From Miltoncostaea sp963770865 (GTDB lineage: Bacteria > Actinomycetota > Thermoleophilia > Miltoncostaeales > Miltoncostaeaceae): DNA of 64,000 nucleotides. A program made the translations under genes and the position numbers. The notes beneath the pieces are model-generated. The model saw nothing but the letters and a program-made list of their open reading frames with translations. It had not been told where the DNA came from and searched no databases. Each line of letters begins with the position of its first letter. Position 1 is the stretch's first letter. The stretch is from contig CAVYRD010000013.1 of assembly GCA_963770865.1 (NCBI GenBank), positions 1 through 64,000 of the forward strand. The letters are read 5' to 3'. This document shows positions 46,235 through 55,440 of the stretch, one piece after another.

Positions 46235-47320
46235 CTAGTTGTAGTCGCTCAGCACGTTGTTGACAGGCGGCTGATGGGCGGGCGGCCTTTGAGGGAGCTG
46301 TGGCGGCGCCGGGTGTTGTAGTGCTCCAGCCAGTCTGGCAGGCACCCGGCGCGCTCGGCATTGGAGAGGAAGACCCGCGAGTACGCCCATTCGGCGAGCA
46401 GCGTGCGGTTGAAGCGCTCGACCTTGCCGTTCTGCCAGGGGCAGTGGGGGCGGATCAGGATGTGGCGGGCGCCCAGGCCGGCCAGGGCGGCCGGGAAGTC
46501 GGCCGAGAGGCGATACGAGAAGGCGTTGTCGCTCATGAGGGCCTCGATCCGATCGATGCCGTGCGATGCGAAGAAGGCGGCCGCGCGCTCGAGGAACCGG
46601 GCGCAGGTGACACCGCGCTCATCGGGGTGGATCTCCGAGTAGGCCAGCCGGCTGTGGTCATCGACGGCCGAGTGGACGTAGTCGTAGCCGACCGCGCGCC
46701 GCACGGCGGGCTTGGGGCCCCGACCGTGGGCACGCCAGCCCCCGCCATCGGGGATCCGCCCGAGCTTCTTGACGTTGACGTGGATGAGCTCGCCCGGGCG
46801 CTCGCGCTCGTAGCGCACGCGGCTGATCGGTCCGCGACGCACGGGCTGGCCCGTCAGCGCATCGAGGTCGGCCAGACGCGGCAGCTGGTGGCGGCGAAGG
46901 ACGCGCCCGACGGTCGAGGGCGCGATCCCGAGCTCGGCGCCCAGCCAGTCGGCGCCGCGGCGGTGGGCCCGGCGGGCCGCGAGGATCCGCGCCTCGAGGG
47001 CCGCCGGTGTGCGGTGTGGGCAGCGATGCGGCCGGCTCGGGCGATCGACCAGGCCCACCGGGCCGGCCTCGCGGAAGCGGCGCAGCCACTTGTAGGCGGT
47101 GGCGCGCGAGCAGCCGAGCTGGTGGGCGACATCGGCCGGGCGGTGGCCGGCCAGCACGCGCTCGACCAGGAGCGCCCTTCCGTGAACGGTCAGACGGGCG
47201 TTAGCGTGAGACACGAGGACCCCCAGGGTGTGGAAGGCGTTAGACACCTCCACGAGGCCCCGGGGGCCCTCCCTACGTCAACCCGGATCCGTCAACAACG
47301 TTTCGGGTGACTACAGCTAG
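46235..47320 (-). mobile_element. IS481-family insertion sequence
   Basis: About 1.09 kb bounded by imperfect inverted repeats: CTAGTTGTAGTC...ACGTTGTTGACAG from 46235 and, on the other strand, CTAGCTGTAGTC...ACGTTGTTGACGG from 47320 (about 25 of 32 positions match). One transposase gene fills it. A clear target duplication is not visible beyond the CTAG ends. Confidence 0.85.
46249..47214 (-). CDS. IS481 transposase
   Basis: 321 residues: an N-terminal helix-turn-helix domain (RPADVAHQLGCSRATAYKWLRRFREAG), a second HTH (WLGAELGIAPSTVGRVLRRH) and the integrase core with HVNVKKLGRI (the usual first Asp is replaced by Asn), a VDDHSRLAY segment, SDNAFSY and WQNGKVERFN (Glu). The D-to-N change in 'HVDVKKLGRI' could abolish catalysis, unless it is a base error. 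The GTG at 47214 sits before SHANARLTVHGR, the usual start. Confidence 0.9.
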   Translation of the reverse strand: MSHANARLTVHGRALLVERVLAGHRPADVAHQLGCSRATAYKWLRRFREAGPVGLVDRPSRPHRCPHRTPAALEARILAARRAHRRGADWLGAELGIAPSTVGRVLRRHQLPRLADLDALTGQPVRRGPISRVRYERERPGELIHVNVKKLGRIPDGGGWRAHGRGPKPAVRRAVGYDYVHSAVDDHSRLAYSEIHPDERGVTCARFLERAAAFFASHGIDRIEALMSDNAFSYRLSADFPAALAGLGARHILIRPHCPWQNGKVERFNRTLLAEWAYSRVFLSNAERAGCLPDWLEHYNTRRRHSSLKGRPPISRLSTTC

Positions 47321-47772
47321 TCGCCTCGGCGCACGCATCCTCGAAGGGTCGCGCTCGACGGGAGGCGCCCGGCGAATCTAAGGGCCGTTTCGTCGTACGG
47401 GCTCGCCTCCCTGGAGGGCCGCAGCACCGTTCCGGCCGAGTTGGGCTCGCCCCTTCCTTACATTCGGCGCGGCAGGCACACGCCTGTCGGTGGTGTTCGA
47501 GCGCAGATGAGCCTTGGCCGGCGGCGCTTCCCGATAGCGCGGGCAGCGGTTCGCCGCTCCGCAGCCGGCACCCCAGGACGCTCCATCTGCATCGCCGCGC
47601 CGCCGCGCCACCTGGTGGATGCCCTGACTGATCAAGGGCACGCGCGATGCCACGCCCGGCCTTCGGACAATCCGCGCCCCGCATGAGTGCGCCCCCGGTG
47701 CCGCCGGGCCGCCCGGTCGTGGGAGCCTCGCCGCAGGGATCCGGGTCCGACCATCTTCATCGAGGGGACGCC
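47321..47772. other. 450-base region between IS481 and the Het-C/VWA gene
   Basis: No gene can be supported. Frames on both strands are short and without family resemblance. It must contain the promoter of the next gene, which I cannot place. Confidence 0.35.
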
Positions 47773-50190
47773 GTGCCGCGAACGCCGAGACACCCATGCC
47801 CCCGCACCGTGGCGACCTCCGGTGCCGCCGTCTGGACGGTGCTCGTCGGCGTCGCGCTCCTGACCCTGGTCCTGGCCCTCGGGCCGGGCCGGGCGGACGC
47901 GTTCGGGACGGTGAACGGCTTCTTCGGCCAGAACGGCGAGCACGAGCGCATCACCCGTGCCGCGCTCGCGTGCCCCGCGGGGACACCCTCGGACGGGAGC
48001 TGCTTCGAGCCACTGTCGGTCACTCAGCTCGGCGGAGAGCCGGGCGGCGCCTTCGGCGCGGTGGGCATACCCGACTTCCCTCCACCGTCCGGGGCGGAGG
48101 CGCACTGCGACGACGGCGACTTCCTCGACCCCGCGCTCTATCCGAGGGTCGCGCGCTATCCGCGCACACGCGCCGACGCGAACGCCGCCCTCATGGCCTG
48201 CCGGACCGAGCTCGGGTCGCGCTTCCGTCAGGGTCGGGACGCCGCGCCGTCCCTCCTCGACGCCAACGACCGGATCGTCGCCGCACAGGTTGACCTCTCG
48301 TCCTCGTCGTGCACGTTCCTCGGCGGCATCTCGGGCCGGGCGAAGTGCGAGGTTTTCGACGGCTTCGGCCGGTCGCTCCACGGCGTCCAGGACTTCTACG
48401 CGCACTCCAACTGGTCCGACGACCCCGTGCCGGCCGCCGACGTCACGGTCCTGAACCCCCCGGGCATGGGGAGGAAGGTCGTCTCGCCGTTCCTCGACTT
48501 CCGCCTCACCGGCCCGCCGTCCATCCCGGCGAGGCTGATCACAGGGTGCTTCAGCGTCTACGAGAAGGGCCTCTCCGCGGTCGACGGCTGCCGGAGCGGC
48601 CTCCGGCGCACGCCCCGGGTGCGCCACAACGAGTTGAACAAGGACCAGGGGACGATCGACCCCGTGACCGGCGCGGCGACCGCGCCGACCACCATCCGGG
48701 GGCAGGCCGGAAGCGACTTCTCGAACGCCGTCAGCCTCGCGATCGCCGACACGCGCCGCCAGTGGTCGGACCTCCGGGCCGAGATCGTCCGGCTCAACGG
48801 GCCCAAGCGCGGGAACCTCATCATCTGCGCCCTCACCCGCGACAACCCCCTGAGGGACTGCCAGGGGCGCAAGCTGGCCATCGTGGTCGACAGCTCCGGC
48901 TCGAACACCACGAACGACCCACGCGACCTCCGCATCGCCGCCGCGGCCGAGTTCAACGCCGGGCTGACCTCCGCGGCCGAGGCGGGCCCGGGTGGCCGTC
49001 CGGACCGCAGCGCGGTGATCGACTTCGACGATTCGGCGAGGGTCGTGTCCCCGCTCGGCGACCCCGACGCGGCGAGCTTCGCCGGGATCGACTCGTCGGG
49101 CGGCACCAGCATCGCCGCCGGGGTGAACCTCGGCGTCGATGAGCTGACGCGCGATCCCGCCGACCCCACGGCGAACCGGTCCGGGATCGTCGTGCTGACC
49201 GACGGTGAGGACTCGGACCGCGCCATCCTCATCGCCGCGATCGCGCGTGCGGCCTCGCTGGGCATCCGTGTGAGCGTCGGCTTCCTGTCGCCGCCCGCCA
49301 ACCCGGTGCCGTCGTCGGCCGGCCGGGCGCAGGCGGCCACACTTCAGATCGCGCGGGCGCACCAGGCGACCAGTCCGCCACCCGCCGACCTCGTCGCGGC
49401 GATCGTCGCCTCGGGCGGCGTCTTCTCGACGATCGACTCGGCGGGTGCCCAGCGGGCGTTCGTCTCGCTGGTCGAGGGCCGGGGCGCCACGAACCTGGAC
49501 GACCCCAATGGCGCCGACGACGGCGGGCCGCTCGCCTCGGGGGTCAGCACGACTGCTGTCGCGAGCCCGGGCGGTGACACCGACACGTTCAGCTATGAGG
49601 CCACCCGGGGACGGGTGCTGACCCTACGGGTCCGCGCCCTCAGCGGGCAGGGACTCGCCGTGCGGGTCCGGGACGTGGGAGCCGGGTCCACCCTCATCGC
49701 CACCCGGACGCGCTCCGACGGGGTGGCCGGGATCATCGGCCGCTTCCGCCGCTCCCGCCTGGTCGAGGTCGACGTCGCCGGCAGCGGCGCGGGCGGCCCC
49801 TATTCGGTGGAGCTCGTCGAGGCGGGCGGCGACCTGCTCGGCACGCCGCGAGCCGATCGGCTGCGCTGCCGGGCCCGCATCACGTACGTGTCCGGCGGGG
49901 CCGGCGCCGATCGCATCACCTGCGGGCCCGGGAGCGACATGATCTCCGGCGGCCCCGGAGCCGACTCGATCTCCGCGGGGGCCGGGGACGACATCATCCT
50001 CGTCGGCGCGAGGGACAGGCACCGGGGGACCGAGCGGATCTCGGGCGGACCGGGCAACGACATCGTGGAGTTCGAGAAGGGCCGGCCCCGCACGGTCCAG
50101 CTTCCCCGCGGGCGGGGCGTGGTCATCTCCGGGCACGCCCGGTTCGAGCTGCGCGGGGTTGAGGCGGTGCTCTTCGGCCGTCGTCGCTAG
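47773..50190 (+). CDS. secreted multidomain protein: Het-C-like, von Willebrand A and RTX-type repeats
   Basis: About 805 residues from GTG 47773. A signal segment (about 15-40, ending ADAFG) is followed by a Het-C/P1-nuclease-like domain (about 41-330) with EHERITRAAL, GRSLHGVQDFYAHSNWSD and HNELNKDQG. The VWA domain (about 368-565) has a full MIDAS: VVDSSGSN, GGTS and LTDGEDSD. A PPC-like beta domain follows (about 590-690), then Gly/Asp repeats of the calcium-binding RTX type (GGAGADRITCGPGSDMISGGPGADSIS, and GGPGNDIVE). The Het-C/VWA pairing recalls vertebrate VWA7. Adhesion or a zinc-dependent hydrolase activity is a guess. Confidence 0.82.
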   Translation: MPRTPRHPCPRTVATSGAAVWTVLVGVALLTLVLALGPGRADAFGTVNGFFGQNGEHERITRAALACPAGTPSDGSCFEPLSVTQLGGEPGGAFGAVGIPDFPPPSGAEAHCDDGDFLDPALYPRVARYPRTRADANAALMACRTELGSRFRQGRDAAPSLLDANDRIVAAQVDLSSSSCTFLGGISGRAKCEVFDGFGRSLHGVQDFYAHSNWSDDPVPAADVTVLNPPGMGRKVVSPFLDFRLTGPPSIPARLITGCFSVYEKGLSAVDGCRSGLRRTPRVRHNELNKDQGTIDPVTGAATAPTTIRGQAGSDFSNAVSLAIADTRRQWSDLRAEIVRLNGPKRGNLIICALTRDNPLRDCQGRKLAIVVDSSGSNTTNDPRDLRIAAAAEFNAGLTSAAEAGPGGRPDRSAVIDFDDSARVVSPLGDPDAASFAGIDSSGGTSIAAGVNLGVDELTRDPADPTANRSGIVVLTDGEDSDRAILIAAIARAASLGIRVSVGFLSPPANPVPSSAGRAQAATLQIARAHQATSPPPADLVAAIVASGGVFSTIDSAGAQRAFVSLVEGRGATNLDDPNGADDGGPLASGVSTTAVASPGGDTDTFSYEATRGRVLTLRVRALSGQGLAVRVRDVGAGSTLIATRTRSDGVAGIIGRFRRSRLVEVDVAGSGAGGPYSVELVEAGGDLLGTPRADRLRCRARITYVSGGAGADRITCGPGSDMISGGPGADSISAGAGDDIILVGARDRHRGTERISGGPGNDIVEFEKGRPRTVQLPRGRGVVISGHARFELRGVEAVLFGRRR

Positions 50191-50800
50191 AGCGTTCTTA
50201 GCTCGCGCCGGCGCAGCGGCGGCGCACCGGCGAAGGCGCCGCCTCGGCCGAGGCGGCCCGGCCTGGACTCCTGCGGAGCGACTTACCTGTGGAGATTGGT
50301 CCTCAGGCGTCTTCGGTTCTCGGCTGGGCCAGGTGCTCGGGCAACTCTTCTCTTCCGCGGGCGGTGGCCGCGGTCCCGAACAGTCCCGCCGGTTCCGGAC
50401 ACTCGGCTTGCCCTCGGCAGGGGCCCCGTCCTGGCGGTGCGGCAGCGGCGCTGCCGGGCTCCAGAGAACCACCGAAGACGAGCCCTCCGTCGGTGGCCTT
50501 GCCCTGGCTGTCAGGGCGGATGACCGCGAGGTGCTCAACGCGTTCTTCCTTACCGAGCTCGCGGGCATCCTCGCTCTCCTCGCTCGGCGACGCGCTCCTC
50601 ATTCGTCGCGCCCTGGAACCCATGGAAGAAGGGGGCCGGCCTCGCATGGGCACCCCCGGGGGCACTGGGGGGCCCTCCCTTCCCGCACCGTCTCCCGCAC
50701 CGTCCGCGCTGCTCCCGCACCGTCCGCGCTGCTCCCGCACCGTCCCGCACCGTCTTCAGATGCACGGCGCCCGACTCGACGACCGGACCTCAGACAGATG
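50191..50800. other. 610-base region without a supported gene, upstream of tRNA-Val's terminator
   Basis: Frames are open on several strands because of high GC, but none has a family resemblance or a ribosome site. The start contains GC-rich hairpins (GGCGCCGCCTCGGCCGAGGCGGC-like, about 50235-50265), which could end the Het-C/VWA transcript. A tandem repeat lies at its right end. Confidence 0.4.
50682..50754 (+). repeat. short tandem repeat, CCGCACCGTC units
   Basis: Five copies of CCGCACCGTC occur within 73 bases; two consecutive 20-base units (CCCGCACCGTCCGCGCTGCT) are identical. Function unknown; slippage or a decayed coding repeat are both possible. Confidence 0.8.
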
Positions 50801-50802
50801 AA

Positions 50803-50823
50803 AGCCCGCTCGGGAAGCGGGCT
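50803..50823 (-). terminator. terminator of tRNA-Val
   Basis: AGCCCGCT (50803-50810) and AGCGGGCT (50816-50823) form a perfect 8-bp stem with a 5-base loop, 8 bases beyond the tRNA 3' end. On the minus strand TTTC follows. Confidence 0.75.
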
Positions 50824-50830
50824 CTCAAGG

Positions 50831-50902
50831 TGGGCAGTACTGGGATCGAACCAGTGACCCCTCGCGTGTGAGGCGAGTGCTCTCCCGCTGAGCTAACTGC
50901 CC
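50831..50902 (-). tRNA. tRNA-Val (anticodon CAC)
   Basis: Cloverleaf on the minus strand: acceptor GGGCAGT/ACTGCCC with discriminator A, D arm GCTC...GAGC, anticodon stem CTCGC/GCGAG around the loop CTCACAC, and GGTTCGATCC in the T arm. The CCA end is not encoded. Confidence 0.96.
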
Positions 50903-50953
50903 GGGGCGCGCAGGATACCACCGGGCCCGCCCGCGGCAGACCCGGAGGGCGGC

Positions 50954-51643
50954 TCACGAGAAGACCTCGCGCGTCCAGAGGTGGATCAGCGCGTGGGCAC
51001 GGTGGGGACGCCATGCCTCGGCGCGCGCCTCGGCCTCGCGGGCGGTGGCGACGCCCAGGGCGCGTCGCAGCACGAGGTCACCCGCCGGGAAGGCGTCGCG
51101 GTCGCCGAGCGCGCGCAGCGCGACGTAGTCCGCCGTCCAGGGGCCGACGCCAGGCAGGGCGAGCAGGGCGGCGCGGGTCGTGAGGGGGTCGGCGCCCGGA
51201 TCGAGGGAGAGCCCGTCCTCCACGGCGGCGGCCAGCGACACCTGCCGGCCGAGCACTTGCCAGCACGGCGACCTCGGCCCCGTCGGTCGTGCCGAGCACG
51301 CGCAGGCCGGGGCGCGCGGCGAGGAGCGGCCCGAGCAGCGGGTCGGCGCCCAGGGCCGCCGCGACGGCAGCCGGGTCGGCGTCGAGGTCGAGCCAGCGGC
51401 GGACGGCGGCCTCGACGCCCGGCCGGTCCCGGGGGTCGGCCAGGCGCACTCCGGCGGTGACCGCTCCCGGCTCGGCCGCCAGGTCCACGGTCAAACGGCC
51501 GGCCCGCGGAGCCGGCGGACGACCCGCGTGCGGCGCCCGTCCGGGTGCGCGATCTCCATGCCCGGCACGGCGTGGCCGTGCAGCATGCGCACGAGCGGCG
51601 GCGCGGGCAGGGGAGGCCGGTAGCGCAGGAGCACCCTGTCCAT
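50954..51643 (-). CDS. AlkA-like DNA-3-methyladenine glycosylase (two indels)
   Basis: Removes alkylated bases. Three frames must be joined. The N-terminal AlkA_N part starts at ATG 51643 (LLRYRPPLPAPPLVRMLHGHAVPGMEI). The middle reads TVDLAAEPGAVTAGVRLADP...RPGLRVLGTTDGAEVAVLA. The C-terminal HhH part reads LGRQVSLAAA...ALLALPGVGPWTADYVALRALGDRDAFP, with the catalytic Asp in GDRDAFPAGD. One base is missing near 51490 (GCCGTTTGACC) and one is extra near 51260 (CTGGCAAGTGC). The repaired protein has about 230 residues, close to the family's length without the Ada part. Confidence 0.8.
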
Positions 51644-51671
51644 CGGCCCATGCTGATGGAGCGTCGTCCGC

Positions 51672-53122
51672 CTACGCCGCTTCCGCGGCGGGTCCCGGAT
51701 CGCGCGAGGTGCGGCGATGGCCTCCGACCGCCAGGGCGACCGCGGCGGCGATCAGGATCGCCGCGACGGCGAACGTGATCCGCATGCCGGTGGCGACGGC
51801 CGCGGGACGCGCCGTCGTGATGTCGCTCGTCCCCGACGCGAGCGCGAACACCGCGCCCATGACGGATGCGCCGGTGATGAGCCCGAGGTTGCGCGACAGG
51901 TTGAGCATGCCGGAGATGACGCCCCGCTGGTCCGGACGGACATCCGTCATGACGGCCGTGTTGTTGGCCGTCTGGAACAGGGCGTAGCCGGCGGTGATGA
52001 CGACGATCGGGGCGATGTAGCCGGGGATGCCGAGCGTCGCCGGCAGCATGGCGAGAAGGAGGCAACCGGCCGCCATCCCGATGAGCCCGACGACGGTCAT
52101 GCGTTGCGCGCCGAAGCGGTCCGCGATGCGACCGGCCGGCACACCGGTCAGCGCGACGACGAGCGGACCGACCGACAAGACGAGTCCCGACGAGAGCCGC
52201 GTCCGAGCCCGAGCGCACGAGAGAGGTAGAACGGCCCGACCACCAGCGTCGCCATCATCACCGTCGAGACGAGCGCGCTCATGGCGAGGCTGGCGCTCAG
52301 CACCGGATCGCGGAACATCGCCAGCCGGATCAACGGCGATGCCGCTCGCGTCTCGGCGAGGACGAAGAGGCCGACCCCGACGACGGCGGCCGACAGCAGG
52401 GCCACGTTGAGCGGACCGAAGCTGCCGCGCCCGATCGTCATGGCGAGGGCGTACGCCGCGAGCGTCAGGGCCAGCAGCAGCGTGCCCACGGTGTCGAAGC
52501 CGGCCCGATCGGCCCTCGGCCCCCGGCGGTCGACGGGCAGGTGGCGATGCGCGAGGAAAAGGGCCAGGACGCCCAGCGGCACGTTGACGAGGAAGATCGC
52601 CCGCCAACCGAGTCCGGCGATCAGAACGCCGCCGAGCGATGGACCGAGGGCGGTGCCGATCGCGGACATCGTTCCGAGCAGCCCCATGGCGCTGCCCGTC
52701 CTCGCCTTCGGAACCGTCTCGCCGACGAACGCCATGGTGAGGGCCATCATGATGGCCGCGCCCAGGCCCTGCGCCGCCCGGGCGGCGATCAGCAGCCCGA
52801 GCGTGGGTGCGACGCCGCACAGGATCGACGCCACCGTGAACAGCAGGATCCCGCCGAGCAGCAGCCGCCGGCGGCCGGTGATGTCACCGAGCCGTCCGAC
52901 GCTGACGATCAGCGTCGTGATGGCGAGGAGATAGGCGAGGACGATCCACTGGACCTCCTGGAAGGAGGCGTCGAACGCCTGCGCCAGCGTCGGCAGGCCG
53001 ACGTTGGCGATGCTGGTGCCGAGCGAGGACAGCAGCATGGACAGCGACAGGCCGGCGAGCGCCCACCGGACCGACGGTGTCCGTCCGCGTCGCTTCGCCG
53101 CCGCTGTCTCACGTCGCTTCAC
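51672..53122 (-). CDS. MFS multidrug exporter, EmrB/QacA type (frameshift)
   Basis: A 14-helix drug:H+ antiporter. The N-terminal half has SLGTSIANVGLPTLAQAF and the GRLGDITGRRR motif A; the C-terminal half continues after a frameshift near 52195-52215 (FYLSRALGL into GLVLSVGPLVVALTGVPAGRIADRFGAQRM), with two extra or one missing base. The GTG at 53122 is chosen because upstream residues look non-coding. It diverges from a LysR gene that probably controls it. Confidence 0.88.
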
Positions 53123-53262
53123 GATGGACTCCGTCCTCCGGCGACCCCGAAACGGAGCCGTCACGAACGTAGTCCCGTGCATGACATGGCGGAAGACGCA
53201 CCATTTGCACTTTATTCGTGCGTTTGACGCCACATCACGGCCGGACCGCGCTACGGTCGCGC
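53123..53262. promoter_or_regulatory. divergent promoter region, probable LysR binding site
   Basis: The 140-base gap separates the exporter from its LysR-type neighbour. CGCAC at about 53198 and GTGCG at about 53218 form an inverted repeat around an AT-rich core (CATTTGCACTTTATT), unusual for this GC-rich window and consistent with a T-N11-A type site. Confidence 0.5.
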
Positions 53263-54198
53263 ATGGCGAGACCCGATCTCAACCTGCTCGTCACTCTCGA
53301 CGTGCTGCTCGCGGAGGGCAGCGTGGCGCGCGCGGCCCAGCGGCTGCGGCTCAGCCCGTCGGCGATGAGCCGGACGCTGGCGCGGTTGCGTGAGACGACC
53401 GGGGATCCGCTGCTGGTCAGGGCCGGTCGCGGTCTCGTTCCCACACCACGAGCGCTCGAGCTCCGCGAGCGGGTCGGTCAGCTCGTGCAGGACGGGGACG
53501 CGGTCCTACGCCCTGCGGAGAGGCTCGACCTCGGACGGCTCATCCGGACCTTCACGCTGCGGACCAGCGACGGCTTCGTCGAGAGCTTCGGACCGGACCT
53601 CATCGCCCGCGTCGGCGAGGAGGCCCCCGGCGTGCGGCTGCGCTTCGTGCAGAAGCCCGACAAGGACAGCGCGCCGCTTCGCGACGGCACGGTCGATCTG
53701 GACATCGGCGTCGTGGGGCAGGCGACGAGTCCGGAGGTGCGCGCGCAGGCGTTGTTCCGCGACCGCTTCATCGGCGTCGTGCGGATGGGGCACCCGCTGA
53801 GCCGGGGCACGATGACGCCCACCCGCTATGCCAGCGGCAGGCACATCCACGTCTCGCGGCGGGGTCTCGACAGGGGACCGATCGATGAAGCCCTGGAGCC
53901 GCTCGGGCTGGAGCGGGAGATCGTCACGATCGTCGGGGGCTTCTCGACCGCGCTGGCCCTGGCCCGGGCCTCCGACCTGATCGCCAGCGTTCCCGAACGA
54001 CACACCGGCAACCTGCGCGCCGGGATGCACAGCTTCCCCCTTCCGGTCGCCCCGCCGGAGGTCACGGTGTCATTGCTCTGGCACCCGCGGCTGGACGCCG
54101 ATCCCGCGCATCGCTGGCTGCGCGAGTGCGTCCGGGGTGCCTGCGGACGCGATCCGATCGCGTCCGCCGACCCGCGCCGGCTCGCCGCTCCCGCGTGA
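53263..54198 (+). CDS. LysR-family transcriptional regulator
   Basis: 311 residues: an N-terminal winged HTH (LNLLVTLDVLLAEGSVARAAQRLRLSPSAMSRTLARLRE) and a periplasmic-binding-like effector domain (about 90-300). ATG 53263 gives the standard PDLNLL opening. The divergent MFS exporter is the expected target, with an effector that may be the exported compound. Confidence 0.92.
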   Translation: MARPDLNLLVTLDVLLAEGSVARAAQRLRLSPSAMSRTLARLRETTGDPLLVRAGRGLVPTPRALELRERVGQLVQDGDAVLRPAERLDLGRLIRTFTLRTSDGFVESFGPDLIARVGEEAPGVRLRFVQKPDKDSAPLRDGTVDLDIGVVGQATSPEVRAQALFRDRFIGVVRMGHPLSRGTMTPTRYASGRHIHVSRRGLDRGPIDEALEPLGLEREIVTIVGGFSTALALARASDLIASVPERHTGNLRAGMHSFPLPVAPPEVTVSLLWHPRLDADPAHRWLRECVRGACGRDPIASADPRRLAAPA

Positions 54199-54216
54199 GC
54201 GGTCCCGCACGAAGAA

Positions 54217-54240
54217 AGGGCCGCCCCTGCGGGCGGCCCT
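54217..54240 (+). terminator. terminator of the LysR gene
   Basis: AGGGCCGCCC and GGGCGGCCCT make a perfect 10-bp stem with a CTGC loop, 18 bases after the stop codon. A T-run is missing, as is common in actinobacteria. Confidence 0.75.
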
Positions 54241-54251
54241 GATGGACGGGA

Positions 54252-54283
54252 GAACCCCGGCCTCGTCCGGTCGCCCGGGGTTC
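54252..54283 (-). terminator. terminator of tRNA-Ser (GGA)
   Basis: GAACCCCGG (54252-54260) pairs with CCGGGGTTC (54275-54283), 14 bases downstream of the tRNA CCA on the minus strand. Confidence 0.6.
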
Positions 54284-54297
54284 AGACGTCGCGCTTC

Positions 54298-54389
54298 TGG
54301 CGGAGAGAGAGGGATTTGAACCCTCGAGACGAGAGATCCCGTCTACGCGATTTCCAGTCGCGCTCCTTCGACCGCTCGGACACCTCTCC
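54298..54389 (-). tRNA. tRNA-Ser (anticodon GGA)
   Basis: Minus-strand class II tRNA: acceptor GGAGAGG/..CTCTCC with discriminator G, anticodon stem around CTGGAAA (GGA), a long variable arm (CGGGATCTCTCGTCTCG region), GGTTCAAATCC T arm, and an encoded CCA (54298-54300). Confidence 0.95.
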
Positions 54390-54549
54390 GGGGCCGCGAT
54401 CCTAGCGCACGGGGGCCCGCCGGTTCGGAGGCGGGCGGGGGGTATTGCCGCAGGCCCGATCCGTGCCGCGCACGACGCCGGCGCCGCGGCGCGGGCATAG
54501 CCTCGGTGCGTCCGGACGGCAGGCGGCCGGGTCGTCGAGAGGAGAGCGC

Positions 54550-55311
54550 ATGTCCAGCGCCGAGGGTCAGGAGCGCGTCGCGATCGTGACCGGCGGGGGC
54601 GCCGGGATCGGGCGCGCGGCGGCGGCGGCGCTCGCCGCCCGGGGGGCGGCCGTGGTGGTCGCCGACGCCAACGAGGCGGCCGGGGAGGAGACGGCGCAGC
54701 AGCTCCTCGACGCGGGCCACCGGGCCCTCGCCGTCGCCACCGACGTCTCCCGCGCCGACCAGGTCGCGCGACTGGTCGAGAGCACGCTGGGTGCCTACGG
54801 GCGCCTCGACTGGGCCTTCAACAACGCCGGCGTCGAGGGCCCCTCGGGCCCGCTGCCCGGCATCGCCGACGCCGACTGGGAGCGGGTCATCGCGGTGAAT
54901 CTGAAGGGCGTGTGGCTGTGCATGCGCGAGGAGATCCCCGCGATGGAGGCGGCGGGCGGCGGGTCGATCGTCAACTGCGCGTCGATCGCCGGCTTGGTCG
55001 GCTTCCCGGGCTCGGGCGCCTACGTCGCGAGCAAGCACGGGGTGATCGGGCTCACCCGCACCGCCGCGCTGGAGGGCGCCCGCGCGGGCATCCGGGTCAA
55101 CGCCGTCTGCCCGGGGATCATCCACACGGCGATGATCGACCGGTACACGCACGGCGACCGCGGCATCGAGGCGCAGCTCGCCGCCGGGGAGCCGATCGGC
55201 CGGATGGGCACCCCGGAGGAGGTGGCCGCCGCGGTGGCGTGGCTCTGCGCCGACGCGGGCTTCGTGACGGGCACCGCGATCCCGGTGGACGGGGGGTGGA
55301 CGGCGCAGTGA
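54550..55311 (+). CDS. short-chain dehydrogenase/reductase
   Basis: A classical 253-residue SDR: TGGGAGIG cofactor loop at residue 15, the Asp near 40 (VVADANE) that favours NAD, NNAGV, the catalytic Ser (NCASIAG), YVASK (Tyr and Lys) and the C-terminal GTAIPVDGGW. GGAGAG lies 8 bases before the ATG. The substrate is unknown. It stands alone between two tRNA-Ser genes. Confidence 0.92.
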   Translation: MSSAEGQERVAIVTGGGAGIGRAAAAALAARGAAVVVADANEAAGEETAQQLLDAGHRALAVATDVSRADQVARLVESTLGAYGRLDWAFNNAGVEGPSGPLPGIADADWERVIAVNLKGVWLCMREEIPAMEAAGGGSIVNCASIAGLVGFPGSGAYVASKHGVIGLTRTAALEGARAGIRVNAVCPGIIHTAMIDRYTHGDRGIEAQLAAGEPIGRMGTPEEVAAAVAWLCADAGFVTGTAIPVDGGWTAQ

Positions 55312-55346
55312 CCTGAACGCTCCGCCCCCCTGGTACCCTCCCGCGC

Positions 55347-55435
55347 GGAGAGGTGGCAGAGCGGTCGAATGCGGCGGTCTCGAAAACCGTTTGGGGGTTT
55401 TGGCTCCCACGAGGGTTCAAATCCCTCCCTCTCCG
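55347..55435 (+). tRNA. tRNA-Ser (anticodon CGA)
   Basis: 89-nt class II tRNA: acceptor GGAGAGG/CCTCTCC, anticodon loop TCTCGAAAA with CGA, long variable arm (TTTGGGGGTTTTGGCTCCCACGA region) and GGTTCAAATCC T arm. The CCA is not encoded. Confidence 0.95.
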
Positions 55436-55440
55436 CTCTC

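Noticed and set aside
50303..50740. A 145-codon minus-strand frame before tRNA-Val
   Set aside because: No Shine-Dalgarno, no family resemblance, and it spans the tandem repeat; likely a GC-driven open frame.
50682..50754. CRISPR-like repeat
   Set aside because: Units are short, directly adjacent and without spacers of regular length, and no cas genes are near.
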